From positions 1 through 64,000 of the forward strand of contig CALUKI010000018.1 of NCBI GenBank assembly GCA_944321175.1: a stretch of DNA of 64,000 nucleotides, written 5' to 3'. Positions within the stretch are counted from its first letter, which is position 1, and every line of letters begins with the position of its first letter. This DNA is from an uncultured Alistipes sp. (GTDB lineage: Bacteria; Bacteroidota; Bacteroidia; Bacteroidales; Rikenellaceae). Of the stretch, positions 50,572 through 60,487 are shown one piece after another. The translations under genes were made by a program, and so were the position numbers. The notes beneath the pieces were generated by a model, which saw only the letters and a program-made list of their open reading frames with translations, ran no database searches and was not told the origin of the DNA.

Positions 50572-51342
50572 CTATTTGTAGATCTCGTTCAACAACATGG
50601 CAAGACGGTACCCTCCCCGGAGGAACTGCTGCTCGACCAGCGGTGTGAATTTCGCCACATAGTCATACGAAACGTTTGTTCCTTCGGGAGTCTCGGCATA
50701 GATCGAGGCACACAAATCGGCCGTTTCACGGAACCACTCTTCGGGCGAACCGCTCTCGATGAGCATGATCTCGTCGGCCGACAGCCGGTCGATCTGGTTC
50801 TGCCACTCGGTATAGCTCCAGTTGTGCGCAGCTTCGGGCAGGGTCGTATCCCATACCGAGTGCAGATTCGTCGCCTTGCCGAACGCCGTCACAGGGATCA
50901 TGTTCCCGCCCAGATCGCTTTTATGGCCCGCATGCATCGGACAATGCAGGTCTCCGACCAGATGGATCAGCATCTTCAGCGCCTCCGCCTCTTTTTCGGG
51001 ACTCAAACCGCCCTTCTTCAGCTGTCCGGCAAGTTCCGTCACAGCCTTTACCACATCGCCTTTCGGCTCGCGGGGCATCGTCTCGAAGGTCTGGCCGGCA
51101 TCGATATTGGCATAGTGCCACGTCTTCGTATATGCGTATTCCGGTGTATGGCTGGCATTGTCCAGCCAATTGGCATAGTAAACCGGCGAATGGCCGTCGA
51201 GCAACCGGTCGATCGCCTGCGCCGCTTCGGGCGTGAGGTTGCATTCGGCGATATAAGCCGTCACGTCGTGCCCCTTCTGCCCCCATCCGAAGGCCATCTG
51301 CACCGTTGCGAATCCAAGAAGCAGCAAACCCAGTCTCTTCAT
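50572..51342 (-). CDS. S1/P1-family secreted nuclease
   Basis: A 256-residue zinc-dependent nuclease. After the signal peptide (MKRLGLLLLGFATVQMAFG) the mature protein starts at Trp20 (WGQKGHDV), whose amino group and His25 are zinc ligands in the family. Further ligands are in YYANWLDNASH, KTWHYANID, LIHLVGDLHCPMHAGHKSDL GGN and LHSVWDTTLP. It would degrade single-stranded nucleic acids in the periplasm. It follows rho by 13 bp, so rho readthrough transcribes it. Confidence 0.9.
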   Translation of the reverse strand: MKRLGLLLLGFATVQMAFGWGQKGHDVTAYIAECNLTPEAAQAIDRLLDGHSPVYYANWLDNASHTPEYAYTKTWHYANIDAGQTFETMPREPKGDVVKAVTELAGQLKKGGLSPEKEAEALKMLIHLVGDLHCPMHAGHKSDLGGNMIPVTAFGKATNLHSVWDTTLPEAAHNWSYTEWQNQIDRLSADEIMLIESGSPEEWFRETADLCASIYAETPEGTNVSYDYVAKFTPLVEQQFLRGGYRLAMLLNEIYK

Positions 51343-51355
51343 TTCCACAATCTCG

Positions 51356-52984
<1,629 letters not shown>

Positions 52985-53131
52985 AAATTCCGTTATTCAA
53001 AATTCTAATTCGGTGATCGATCCGGTCGGATGACCGGCTGTCGTGAAATAACATTCGGTTGTTCATCGTTCCCGTTTTTTCGGTTGTCGATCCATCAGGG
53101 CCGGACCGCATCCGATATTGGAGGAACGATG

Positions 53132-53139
53132 CAAATATA
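53132..53139 (-). promoter_or_regulatory. -7 box TATATTTG for rho
   Basis: Minus-strand TAnnTTTG about 147 bp upstream of the rho ATG, with TTG at 53158-53160 (18-bp spacer). A long leader would suit rho autoregulation. Confidence 0.55.
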
Positions 53140-53183
53140 GTGCATTATTGTGTATATCAAAAAATAATGCAGTAATTTTTCAG

Positions 53184-53269
53184 TACTCGGAGCCGGGGTC
53201 GAACCGGCACGGCCATTACTGGCCACAGGATTTTAAGTCCGGCGTGTCTACCGATTCCACCATCCGAGC
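53184..53269 (-). tRNA. tRNA-Leu (TAA)
   Basis: Class II tRNA of 86 nt with a long variable arm (TGGCCAGTAATGGCC region), anticodon loop CTTAAAA (anticodon TAA), T arm GCCGG-TTCGACC-CCGGC, discriminator A, CCA not encoded, G-U at 1-72. Confidence 0.93.
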
Positions 53270-53292
53270 AGCCGCCTGCGGTTAAGGCACGA

Positions 53293-53322
53293 CAAAAGTA
53301 CGAATTAATTTTCATTCTGCAA
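53293..53322 (-). promoter_or_regulatory. tRNA-Leu promoter (-33 TTG, -7 TACTTTTG)
   Basis: Minus-strand TTG (53320-53322), 19-bp spacer, TACTTTTG (53293-53300), 23 bp upstream of the tRNA. Confidence 0.8.
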
Positions 53323-53434
53323 ACTCGAAAAGCCGCGATTTCAGTCCTGTAAAGGCGATTTTCCGCCTTGCAGCCGTCGATTCGGATGGATGTACGGATA
53401 TACGGTTGTCGGTGCCTGCCGGAGGAAAGAGGGT

Positions 53435-54034
53435 TTACCAGCTGCCATAATGGATACGCGCAGGATCGTATTTTTGTTTCGGCGAGCCGTCGGAGGCGGG
53501 GTATCCGACCGGAATGACGCAGAGCGGCAGGATGCCGTCGGGCAATCCGAGCCGGCTGCGCACTGCCGACATCCGCTCTTCGTAGGGATAGGCGGCAGTC
53601 CATACGGCCCCCAGACCGAGCGACTGCGCCGCCAGCAGCACATTCTGTGCGGCCGCCGAACAGTCGAGATACCAATAGGACTGGCGTTCCGGAGTCCCGC
53701 ATACGACGATGGCACAGGGCGCAGCAGTCAGCATCTTGGCAAAGGGCAATGCTGCGGCCAGCGAATCGAGTGCCGGCCGCTCGGTCACGACAACGAACTC
53801 CCATGGCCGGCGGTCCCTGCCCGACGGAGCCGACATCGCGGCCCGCAACAGCAGATCGATCTTCTCCGCTTCGACGGGCCGCCGCAGATAATCGCGCACA
53901 CTCCGACGGTCAAATATCGTTTTCAGGGTCGGGTTCGTCTGCTCCGGCCTCTCTTTATTGCAATCCGCGCCGCATGCCGACAGGCATCCGGCGACAACGA
54001 GAGCTGCGCTCCAAATTTTCAGACTTCCTTTCAT
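53435..54034 (-). CDS. lipid-anchored nitroreductase-family protein
   Basis: A 199-residue FMN-dependent nitroreductase-like protein with, unusually, a lipoprotein signal: MKGSLKIWSAALVVAGCLSA ending at lipobox LSAC. The core has IFDRRSVRDYLRRPVEAEKI, AAMSAPSGRDRRPWEFVVV, YLDCSAAAQNVLLAAQSLGL and AVWTAAYP, then PVGYPA, as in family members. The start at 54034 is chosen because it yields the signal peptide. It probably acts in the periplasm or outer-membrane leaflet, where cofactor supply is unclear. It is monocistronic. Confidence 0.82.
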   Translation of the reverse strand: MKGSLKIWSAALVVAGCLSACGADCNKERPEQTNPTLKTIFDRRSVRDYLRRPVEAEKIDLLLRAAMSAPSGRDRRPWEFVVVTERPALDSLAAALPFAKMLTAAPCAIVVCGTPERQSYWYLDCSAAAQNVLLAAQSLGLGAVWTAAYPYEERMSAVRSRLGLPDGILPLCVIPVGYPASDGSPKQKYDPARIHYGSW

Positions 54035-54208
54035 CGTTCGATCGCTGTTGGGGTTCTTCGCCGCTTTCCGCGGACCATGCATTCCTTGTATTCTTTACCG
54101 TTATCGTTTCGGGCATCCTGCCGTCATACCTGCGGGTATTCCGCGACAATGTTCCCTCCGGAGAATCAGCCCGTTCCAGGCCGATTTTTCCGGTGCCGGC
54201 CGTTCCCG

Positions 54209-55132
54209 TTACAGGTGGGCCGCCATCGCAGCACGCCGTGTCTCAATCCACGCGGCGACGGCATCCGCTTCGGAAGGCGAGAACCAGCGGATCTCCGGAT
54301 CGCGCCGGAACCATGTAAGCTGGCGTTTCGCATAGCGGCGGGAATTGCGTTTGATCCGTTCGATTGCCTCGTCACGGGAAATCGTGCCGTCGAAATAGTC
54401 GAAGAACTCCTTGTAGCCCACCGTCTGCAGGGCATTGAGATTCCGGTAAGGCAGCATCCTCCGGGCCTCCTCTTCGAGTCCGGCATCGATCATCGCATCG
54501 ACCCGCCGGTCGATCCGTTCATAAAGCTCCTCACGGGGCAGCGTCACGCCGATCTTGACCGCTTCGAACGGGCGGTTCCGCCGCGTTCCGGTACGTTGCT
54601 CGGAGAAGGGGCGTCCGCTTTGCAGACAGACCTCCACCGCCCGCAAGACACGGGCCGGATTCTGCCGATCGACAACCTCGTAATAGGCGGGATCGAGCTG
54701 CCGCAACCGTTCGGCGAACGCTTCGACCCCTTCGCGTGCGAGTTCTTCGTTCAATCGGGAGCGCAGCGCAGCATCTGCCTGCGGCAGGTCGTCCATACCC
54801 TCGCACAACGCCCGCACATACAGTCCCGAACCGCCGACGGCAACAACTGCATCGTGCGAACGGAACAGTTCGTCGAGAAGCGACAGGGCGGCCGTTTCAA
54901 AGGCCCCGCAGCTGAACTCCTGCGCCACATCGTGCGAAGCGATGAAATGGTGCTCGACGGCTTGAAGCTGTTCGGCCGAGGGTTGTGCCGTGCCGACCGG
55001 CAGCCCCCGGTAAATCTGTCGGGAATCGGTCGAGAGAATCGGAGCGGCGAAGCGCTGCGCCACGCGAATGCTCAGATCCGTCTTTCCGGCACCCGTCGGG
55101 CCGACGATCACGATCAGAAGCTTTCTATTCAT
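54209..55132 (-). CDS. miaA: tRNA dimethylallyltransferase
   Basis: A 307-residue enzyme that prenylates A37 of tRNAs reading UNN codons. P-loop IVGPTGAGKTDLSIRVAQRF (about 8-27), then ILSTDSRQIYRGLPVGTAQP, HHFIASHDV, VAVGGSGLYVRALCEG, ALDPAYYEVVDRQNPARVLR-type region, QTVGYKEFFDYFDGTISRDE and RRYAKRQLTWFRRDPEIRWF. Full length. It overlaps the pRiA4b gene by 8 bp. Confidence 0.96.
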   Translation of the reverse strand: MNRKLLIVIVGPTGAGKTDLSIRVAQRFAAPILSTDSRQIYRGLPVGTAQPSAEQLQAVEHHFIASHDVAQEFSCGAFETAALSLLDELFRSHDAVVAVGGSGLYVRALCEGMDDLPQADAALRSRLNEELAREGVEAFAERLRQLDPAYYEVVDRQNPARVLRAVEVCLQSGRPFSEQRTGTRRNRPFEAVKIGVTLPREELYERIDRRVDAMIDAGLEEEARRMLPYRNLNALQTVGYKEFFDYFDGTISRDEAIERIKRNSRRYAKRQLTWFRRDPEIRWFSPSEADAVAAWIETRRAAMAAHL

Positions 55133-55613
55133 CGTCGTAGTTGTCGTCGCCCTCGAAATCGCCGAAATCGTCCATCATCTGTTCGAAGATCGAGCCTTCG
55201 TCCTCGTTGGCCTCCGGATCGTACTGATTCGGTGCCGGAGCGTGTTCGAACGCCACGCGCGGATACTCCATGCCGGCTTCCGGACGTTTCGCCTCGACCA
55301 GTTCGAGATAGAGGGCGCGGTTGTTCAGCATGTCGAAGAGGTAGATCAGCCGATCGCGATTCTCATGGATCAGCTGTCCGAGCATGACCCGTTCCATCGG
55401 GATGCTCTGTGAATCCCCCATATCGAGCAGGGTGTATTCCTGCAGCCGCTCCCACCGTTCATCGGCCGTATAGAACGAAGCCATGCAGTCGTCATACCCC
55501 AGACTGCGCACGAGAAATTCATGAAACGCCCGCAGGGTCATATCGTAGGGAACTTCCATATCGCGCACGAAATGGTCGTTTTCGTCACTCAGCATGCGGA
55601 ACCTGAAAATCAT
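55125..55613 (-). CDS. plasmid pRiA4b ORF-3 family protein (PF07929)
   Basis: A 162-residue protein. MIFRFRMLSDENDHFVRDME, TLRAFHEFLVRSLGYDDCMA, SFYTADERWERLQEYTLLDM and HENRDRLIYLFDMLNNRALY match the PRiA4_ORF3 family, also annotated IS1096 passenger TnpR-like. The C-terminal 40 residues are very acidic (FEQMMDDFGDFEGDDNYDDE). Biochemical role unknown. The conserved position just upstream of miaA in Bacteroidota suggests a housekeeping function rather than transposition. Start at 55613 (MIFRF); an ATG six bases upstream is possible. Confidence 0.8.
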   Translation of the reverse strand: MIFRFRMLSDENDHFVRDMEVPYDMTLRAFHEFLVRSLGYDDCMASFYTADERWERLQEYTLLDMGDSQSIPMERVMLGQLIHENRDRLIYLFDMLNNRALYLELVEAKRPEAGMEYPRVAFEHAPAPNQYDPEANEDEGSIFEQMMDDFGDFEGDDNYDDE

Positions 55614-55648
55614 CGACATAATTCATCCTTTCTTTATTAATTCGGGGC

Positions 55649-55656
55649 CAAAGATA
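55649..55656 (-). promoter_or_regulatory. -7 box TATCTTTG for pRiA4b-miaA
   Basis: Minus-strand TAnnTTTG 35 bp before the start at 55613. A second TATCTTTG lies at 55725-55732 on the same strand. Confidence 0.6.
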
Positions 55657-55774
55657 CGGACTGTCGGACAGAGCGACAGGCGAGAACGGGGTTTTCGGAT
55701 CCGGCCGTATCCGGATGCCCGATCCAAAGATAGGGAAAAAACCGGCAATTCGAACTTTTTCCGGCCGTTTTCAT

Positions 55775-56761
55775 TCAAATTCCGGCAAGAAAGCGCATCG
55801 TGTCGATATCGTCGGCATAATCCGTGAGTCCGGGATGCTGGGCGCGGCCGAAAGGTACGCATCGCGGATGCACGGGAAGTGCCGAGACGACGCATTGCAA
55901 TTCGCCGTCGTGATCTCCGAGCCACGACACGACCTCCTGCAACGAATCGTAGAGGGTATAATGCAGTTCGCTGAGAGCCGTCGGGAAGGATCGTTCCTCC
56001 CGCATCACGGCACCGCCGAGGTCGATGAATTCCACCTGCCGCATGCGCAGCAGCGCCCGCGTTTGCAGATAGTTGCGGCGGTATTTCGGATTGGTCGCCG
56101 TGCAACGCAACGCCGGCATTGTTCCGCGCGGCAGGAACAGCAGCGACACATTGCGGCAGCCGAGCCCCGAATAGGCGAACAGATCCTCTTCCAGAGCGGC
56201 GAGGTCGGCCGGAGTCTCCTTTCCGGACAATACGGCGACGGAGTGGCGGCTTCCGCGCAACAGAGCCGGAACGCCGGCAAACATCGTCCGGAAATAACGG
56301 TTCGCATTGTCGCTTCCGGTCGCGATGACGGCATCGGGAGCCGTCACACCATCCCACACCCCGATCGGTAGCGTCGGATCGATCTCCCGCAACAAATCCA
56401 CGACATGCGTCATCAGGACGGAATCTTTCCCCGACGGTTTGATCCGGCAGGCATGGCCGCCCGCCACGACACACAACAGATCGAAGAACCCTACCAGCGG
56501 GATATTGCCGGCCATGACGATCAGGACGGTTTTCGGATGCGGATTCCGCGGACAGGAGGCCGCCCACCGTTCGAGTTTCGAGGCATCGAGCATCTCGCAG
56601 CGCAGAATTTCAACGGCCCGGATGATCTCATCGGGCAGAAACCAGCCGTTTTCAGCCGCCGCACGACGGATGACCGCCTGAGTTTCGGGCGTCTGTCCGA
56701 ACTCCTTCAAGCGGTCTCCCAAAGCCGCCAGCGTCTCGATTCTTGCATTCAGGGCATTCAT
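55775..56761 (-). CDS. acyl-CoA reductase (LuxC-like)
   Basis: A 328-residue aldehyde-dehydrogenase-fold acyl reductase. VLIVMAGNIPLVGFFDLLCV and GHACRIKPSGKD form the nucleotide-binding region. VIATGSDNANRYFRTMF, RGSRHSVAVLSGKET and the catalytic cysteine in YSGLGCRNVSLLFLPRG are typical of PF05893. It would reduce an activated acyl group to an aldehyde with NAD(P)H. No LuxE-type synthetase is nearby. A -7 box sits immediately upstream of the ATG, so the message may be leaderless. Confidence 0.82.
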   Translation of the reverse strand: MNALNARIETLAALGDRLKEFGQTPETQAVIRRAAAENGWFLPDEIIRAVEILRCEMLDASKLERWAASCPRNPHPKTVLIVMAGNIPLVGFFDLLCVVAGGHACRIKPSGKDSVLMTHVVDLLREIDPTLPIGVWDGVTAPDAVIATGSDNANRYFRTMFAGVPALLRGSRHSVAVLSGKETPADLAALEEDLFAYSGLGCRNVSLLFLPRGTMPALRCTATNPKYRRNYLQTRALLRMRQVEFIDLGGAVMREERSFPTALSELHYTLYDSLQEVVSWLGDHDGELQCVVSALPVHPRCVPFGRAQHPGLTDYADDIDTMRFLAGI

Positions 56762-56766
56762 GCGGA

Positions 56767-56774
56767 CAAAGATA
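56767..56774 (-). promoter_or_regulatory. -7 box TATCTTTG abutting the LuxC-like start
   Basis: Minus-strand TATCTTTG ends 5 bp before the ATG at 56761, a geometry expected for a leaderless message. Confidence 0.5.
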
Positions 56775-56785
56775 CGGAGTATTTT

Positions 56786-57331
56786 TCAATTCCGCTGCGG
56801 CGCCGGTTCAAAACGAACGGTTGCCGATCCGTATCCAACGGCTGCCGCAAGCCCCGCAGGATCGACGATACGGCCGAGGCGCGTATAACTGTACGACGTA
56901 GGAAATGAGGCGTAGAACAGCACCAGACACTCCGAACCCCACAGCATCAGATCACCCGTTTCGATCATATCCGGCACCGCCGGTGCCGTCGGCAGGGAGG
57001 TTGAAAGAGTGGTATATTTCTCGTTGCCGTTGAGTTCATCCATACGCACCTCCAGCGGCAGCATGGCAGCGAAAGCACGGGCCGAGGCGTTATCCTCCAG
57101 CAATGCCGCAAACGAGACCGTACCGATCGTGACGGTCAGATTGCGATTCATTGTTCCGGAATTTTCGGGTGTGTCGGGAGCATCGGGCGTATCGGAATCC
57201 GCTCCGGACGAACCCTCGACCGATCCTGCGGATGTGGATGGCAACGACACGTCATCCTCCGACGGATTGCAGGCCGCAGCCGCCAAGACAACCGTCAGGA
57301 TCAGAAAACGCAGGAGGATCTTCGTGCTCAT
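56786..57331 (-). CDS. cyclophilin-like-fold lipoprotein
   Basis: A 181-residue lipoprotein: [20 protein letters not shown] then Cys21 (lipobox AAAC), a Ser/Asp/Pro-rich linker (residues 25-58), and a C-terminal cyclophilin-like domain ([63 protein letters not shown]). This fold occurs in bacterial DUF/cyclophil_like2 proteins with no proven peptidyl-prolyl isomerase activity. Start overlaps the acetyltransferase stop by ATGA; 24 bp before the LuxC-like gene. Confidence 0.76.
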   Translation of the reverse strand: MSTKILLRFLILTVVLAAAACNPSEDDVSLPSTSAGSVEGSSGADSDTPDAPDTPENSGTMNRNLTVTIGTVSFAALLEDNASARAFAAMLPLEVRMDELNGNEKYTTLSTSLPTAPAVPDMIETGDLMLWGSECLVLFYASFPTSYSYTRLGRIVDPAGLAAAVGYGSATVRFEPAPQRN

Positions 57332-57933
57332 GATTCCGGAAGATGATCCGCAAGGGTCGGGGCGCACTCTTCACCGATCATTCGGATGAGACGGGCCGGA
57401 ACCCCGCCGACAATTCCATTGGCCGGCACATCCTTCGTGACGACCGCGCCGGCACCGACGACGGCGTTGTCGCCGATGGTCACCCCCTGCAGGATCGTTG
57501 CATTGGATCCGATCCATACCTTCCGGCCCAATACGATGGGGGCCGGAACGGTCGATGCGCGGTGTTCGGGAGCCATGCCGTGATTGAGCGTGGCGAAGAC
57601 CACGTTGTGACCGATCTGGCACCCGTCGCCGATACGGATCCCGCCGTGATCCTGAAAATGGCAGCAGGCATTGATGAACACATCCCTCCCGACGGTGATG
57701 TTCTTCCCGAAATCCGTATAAAAAGGCGGAAATACGCGGAGTGAGGGATCGACCGGACGTCCGAACAACCGCGACAGCAGCTGACGCACCTCTTCGGGCG
57801 TATGGTACGATCCGTTCAGTTCGAAGGTTATGCGACGGGCCTCTTCGCTCATCGCGTTCATGAAGCGGCCGATCTCCGGCGTGTCGAGGGGCCGGCGCGA
57901 CGCCGCAAATGCAAGAAATTCGTTGAGTGTCAT
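57328..57933 (-). CDS. sugar O-acetyltransferase (LacA/Maa, left-handed beta-helix)
   Basis: A 201-residue hexapeptide-repeat acetyltransferase. The N-terminal Mac domain is [20 protein letters not shown], followed by hexapeptide coils ([40 protein letters not shown] with the catalytic His, [40 protein letters not shown]). Acceptor is likely a maltose- or galactoside-type sugar but is not determinable. Start MTLNEFLAF at 57933. Coupled to the cyclophilin-like lipoprotein. Confidence 0.88.
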   Translation of the reverse strand: MTLNEFLAFAASRRPLDTPEIGRFMNAMSEEARRITFELNGSYHTPEEVRQLLSRLFGRPVDPSLRVFPPFYTDFGKNITVGRDVFINACCHFQDHGGIRIGDGCQIGHNVVFATLNHGMAPEHRASTVPAPIVLGRKVWIGSNATILQGVTIGDNAVVGAGAVVTKDVPANGIVGGVPARLIRMIGEECAPTLADHLPES

Positions 57934-58136
57934 CTCTATTCGTTTTTTTTGACAGTTCCCGATACTCCGCCCGCAATTCGAGGCGGATTCGTTGCGCAGG
58001 AGAATCCCTGCTGCCCAGTCGGAATCGGACTGCGCTGTTGCAGGTTCGTCTCCGGTCTCCGGCAAATTCTCCGGACATGCCGGAATTTTCCTTGCGGCAG
58101 GGCTGCCGGAAGCATAATTCCGGCAGCAGCGGCATG

Positions 58137-58673
58137 TTACAGGGAATGTCCCAGTTCGTAGGCCTCCCGCATTGCCGGCGTTCCCGCGATCTCCCCGACA
58201 TGCCACACCCCCGTACCATAGACGACGCCCTTGATTCGGGGATTTGCCAGACAATCGAGAAAGCCCTGAAAGGTGTCGATCGTCCGCTGCAGCGCGTGAC
58301 GGTCTTCGTCGGCCGCCGTGACGAGGAAACAGAACTCCTTGTCATTCATCTGCGTATAGAGCCCGCAGCAACGGTCGATAAGTGTCTTCATCTGTGCCGA
58401 CATCGTATAGAAATAGACCGGCGTGGCCATGACGATCGTATCGGCCGCAACCATTTTGGCGATGATCTCCGCCGCATCGTCCTTCTGCGGACAGGGCTTG
58501 CCGTCACGGCTGCATGTGCTGCACCCCGTACAATAGTTGATCCGTTTGTCGCGCAGGAAAATCTTCTCCACATCGTGCCCGGCGGCTTCGGCTCCGCGTC
58601 GGAGTTCGTCGCACAATGTGTCGGAATTGCCGCCCCGTCGCGGACTTGAGGAGAGAATCAAAATTTTTTTCAT
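58137..58673 (-). CDS. flavodoxin-family iron-sulfur flavoprotein-like NAD(P)H oxidoreductase
   Basis: A 178-residue FMN-binding protein. [20 protein letters not shown] is the FMN phosphate loop, and [14 protein letters not shown] (about 48-61) is a compact cysteine cluster as in iron-sulfur flavoproteins. [20 protein letters not shown] is the flavin-contact strand. It likely shuttles electrons or reduces quinone/azo compounds in the cytoplasm. Own promoter at 58700-58707; about 200 bp separates it from the acetyltransferase. Confidence 0.84.
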   Translation of the reverse strand: MKKILILSSSPRRGGNSDTLCDELRRGAEAAGHDVEKIFLRDKRINYCTGCSTCSRDGKPCPQKDDAAEIIAKMVAADTIVMATPVYFYTMSAQMKTLIDRCCGLYTQMNDKEFCFLVTAADEDRHALQRTIDTFQGFLDCLANPRIKGVVYGTGVWHVGEIAGTPAMREAYELGHSL

Positions 58674-58699
58674 GACTCGCAGGTTTTGTTTCGACTCTG

Positions 58700-58707
58700 C
58701 AAAGGTA
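58700..58707 (-). promoter_or_regulatory. -7 box TACCTTTG for the flavoprotein
   Basis: Minus-strand TAnnTTTG 26 bp before the ATG at 58673. Confidence 0.6.
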
Positions 58708-58895
58708 GGTCATTCCGAATGGCCGCACATAACGGAATCCCGGAAAAATCTACCCGAATCCCGTTTTTTTCATGCTCCATTGCCGTACATTGCGCCCCGC
58801 CCCATTTCGTCATCTCTCCATTTCCCCTTGCCCTGCACTGTTCCATGACGGGAGAAGACACCCTGTCGGGGCAGATCCGAAAAAGCCGTTTTTTG

Positions 58896-58926
58896 TTGTC
58901 CCGACACCTGGTTTTTACTAACTTTG
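58896..58926 (+). promoter_or_regulatory. ogt promoter (-33 TTG, -7 TAACTTTG)
   Basis: TTG (58896-58898), 20-bp spacer, TAACTTTG (58919-58926), 26 bp before the ATG at 58953. Confidence 0.75.
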
Positions 58927-58952
58927 CTGCCGATAAGACAAACGATCGACCG

Positions 58953-59531
58953 ATGCAACCCCGTAGCCCCCGCACGACAGCCAACCTGGAAACCGGAGAG
59001 ACATACGTCTGCAATTACCTCTCGCCGCTGGGATCGTTGCTGCTCGCTTCCGACGGATTGCATCTTACGGGCCTCTGGTTTGAAGGCCAACGTCATTTCC
59101 CCGCAGAGACATGCAGGAGCCCCCGAACGGAACACCTTCCGCTGTTCGACGCAGTACGCGAATGGCTGGACCGCTATTTCGCCGGAAATGATCCGGGAGC
59201 GGTACCGCCGCTCCGGCCGGAGGGATCGGCCTTCCAACAGGCCGTATGGGCGCTGTTGCTGAAGATTCCATATGGAGAAACGACTACCTATGGCGATCTT
59301 GCACGCACGCTTGCCCGCCTTCAGGGACGCACGACGCTATCGGCGCAGGCGGTCGGCGGTGCCGTCGGGCACAACCCCATCTCGATTCTCATTCCCTGCC
59401 ACCGGGTCGTGGGGCACAACGGCAGTCTGACCGGCTATGCCGGCGGTCTCGACCGCAAGCGTTTCCTCCTTCGTCTCGAAAGCGCCCGCCGGCCGGCATC
59501 GCTATTTCCTGCGGCGATATTCTGTCAGTGA
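58953..59531 (+). CDS. ogt: methylated-DNA-protein-cysteine methyltransferase
   Basis: A 192-residue suicide repair enzyme that takes alkyl groups from O6-alkylguanine. SPLGSLLLASDGLHLTGLWF is the N-terminal domain; FQQAVWALLLKIPYGETTTY and GDLARTLA form the wHTH with the arginine finger equivalent; the active site is SILIPCHRVVG (Cys about 149), then LTGYAGGLDRKRFLLRLE. Start at 58953 agrees with the promoter. Its 3' end overlaps the convergent AraC gene by 30 bp. Confidence 0.92.
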   Translation: MQPRSPRTTANLETGETYVCNYLSPLGSLLLASDGLHLTGLWFEGQRHFPAETCRSPRTEHLPLFDAVREWLDRYFAGNDPGAVPPLRPEGSAFQQAVWALLLKIPYGETTTYGDLARTLARLQGRTTLSAQAVGGAVGHNPISILIPCHRVVGHNGSLTGYAGGLDRKRFLLRLESARRPASLFPAAIFCQ

Positions 59532-60356
59532 CATACCCGTATAACGTTTGAAAAAGCGCCCCAGATAAGATTGGTCGGGAAAATTCAACCGATCGGCAAT
59601 CGTCTGCAACGGGACATTCGACAATGTGAGCAGGATCTTGATCTCCTGCACGATCCAGTTGTCGATCAATTGTTTCGGCGTCTTCCCGACCATCGATCGC
59701 GTCACAGCCGCCAGATAACCCTTCGAAATGCACAATTCATCCGCATAATACGCCACATCGCGGTGGTGCTGCGAATGGATCGTTATCAGTTCGACGAACC
59801 GATGCAGAAGTTCCGCCTTGCGGTCATCCTCATCGAGCCGGAGATCGGCGTAGTTGCGACGGACCTTATCGCTGATATTCAGCAGCATGTTCCGCAGATT
59901 GTTGTTCAACATCTCCCCGCGAAAAACATTCCCCACATCGTTGTAATTGGCCAGCAGCACCTCGAACATGCTGCGTGCGAGCGCAATCGTCCGGGGTGAA
60001 TGGGAATATATCGGCATCGTCTTCACATAATGAAAAAAAGCCGTATCCAAACGATATGCTGCATTTTCGAACATGGCGTGCGAGAAGGAGAAAAAAATCG
60101 TCTGGAACTCGGCATCGGCACGGACCAGCATGAAGACGGCATGCGGCATCAGAAAGACCTCCGAATTGGCCGCAACCTCATACTCCCGTGTATCGATCAT
60201 CAAGACGGCGCTTCCTTTCGTACAGAAGAAAAGGGCCCCGCCCTCCAGGCGGGCCGGTCTGTTCAAAAAGTCGCGCATGTCCGTCATTTTGACGAAAAAA
60301 GGATCATTCAACGGCAATTTTTGCCCCATAGGCTTCATAATGACAAGTTCAAACAT
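59502..60356 (-). CDS. AraC-family transcriptional regulator
   Basis: A 284-residue regulator: N-terminal cupin-like sensor (GGALFFCTKGSAVLMIDTRE, EVFLMPHAVFMLVRA) and C-terminal AraC DNA-binding domain with two helix-turn-helix motifs (DVAYYADELCISKGYLAAVT, LQTIADRLNFPDQSYLGRFF, TGMSLTEYRR). It is transcribed divergently from the RND efflux genes, separated by 131 bp, and is the obvious candidate regulator of that pump. Ligand unknown. Confidence 0.9.
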   Translation of the reverse strand: MFELVIMKPMGQKLPLNDPFFVKMTDMRDFLNRPARLEGGALFFCTKGSAVLMIDTREYEVAANSEVFLMPHAVFMLVRADAEFQTIFFSFSHAMFENAAYRLDTAFFHYVKTMPIYSHSPRTIALARSMFEVLLANYNDVGNVFRGEMLNNNLRNMLLNISDKVRRNYADLRLDEDDRKAELLHRFVELITIHSQHHRDVAYYADELCISKGYLAAVTRSMVGKTPKQLIDNWIVQEIKILLTLSNVPLQTIADRLNFPDQSYLGRFFKRYTGMSLTEYRRRK

Positions 60357-60453
60357 ACAAAAATAGGGAAAATTCCGTTATTGCAGACAAACGAGTTCAC
60401 ATTATGAAAAAAACAACTTATTTTTTGAAACAACAATTTTCTAAGGGAACATC

Positions 60454-60461
60454 TATCTTTG
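60454..60461 (+). promoter_or_regulatory. -7 box TATCTTTG for the RND operon
   Basis: TAnnTTTG 26 bp before the ATG at 60488, in the AraC-RND divergent region where the regulator probably binds. No classical palindrome is evident. Confidence 0.65.
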
Positions 60462-60487
60462 CGACGTTTTTATAAGGTTTTTTAATT

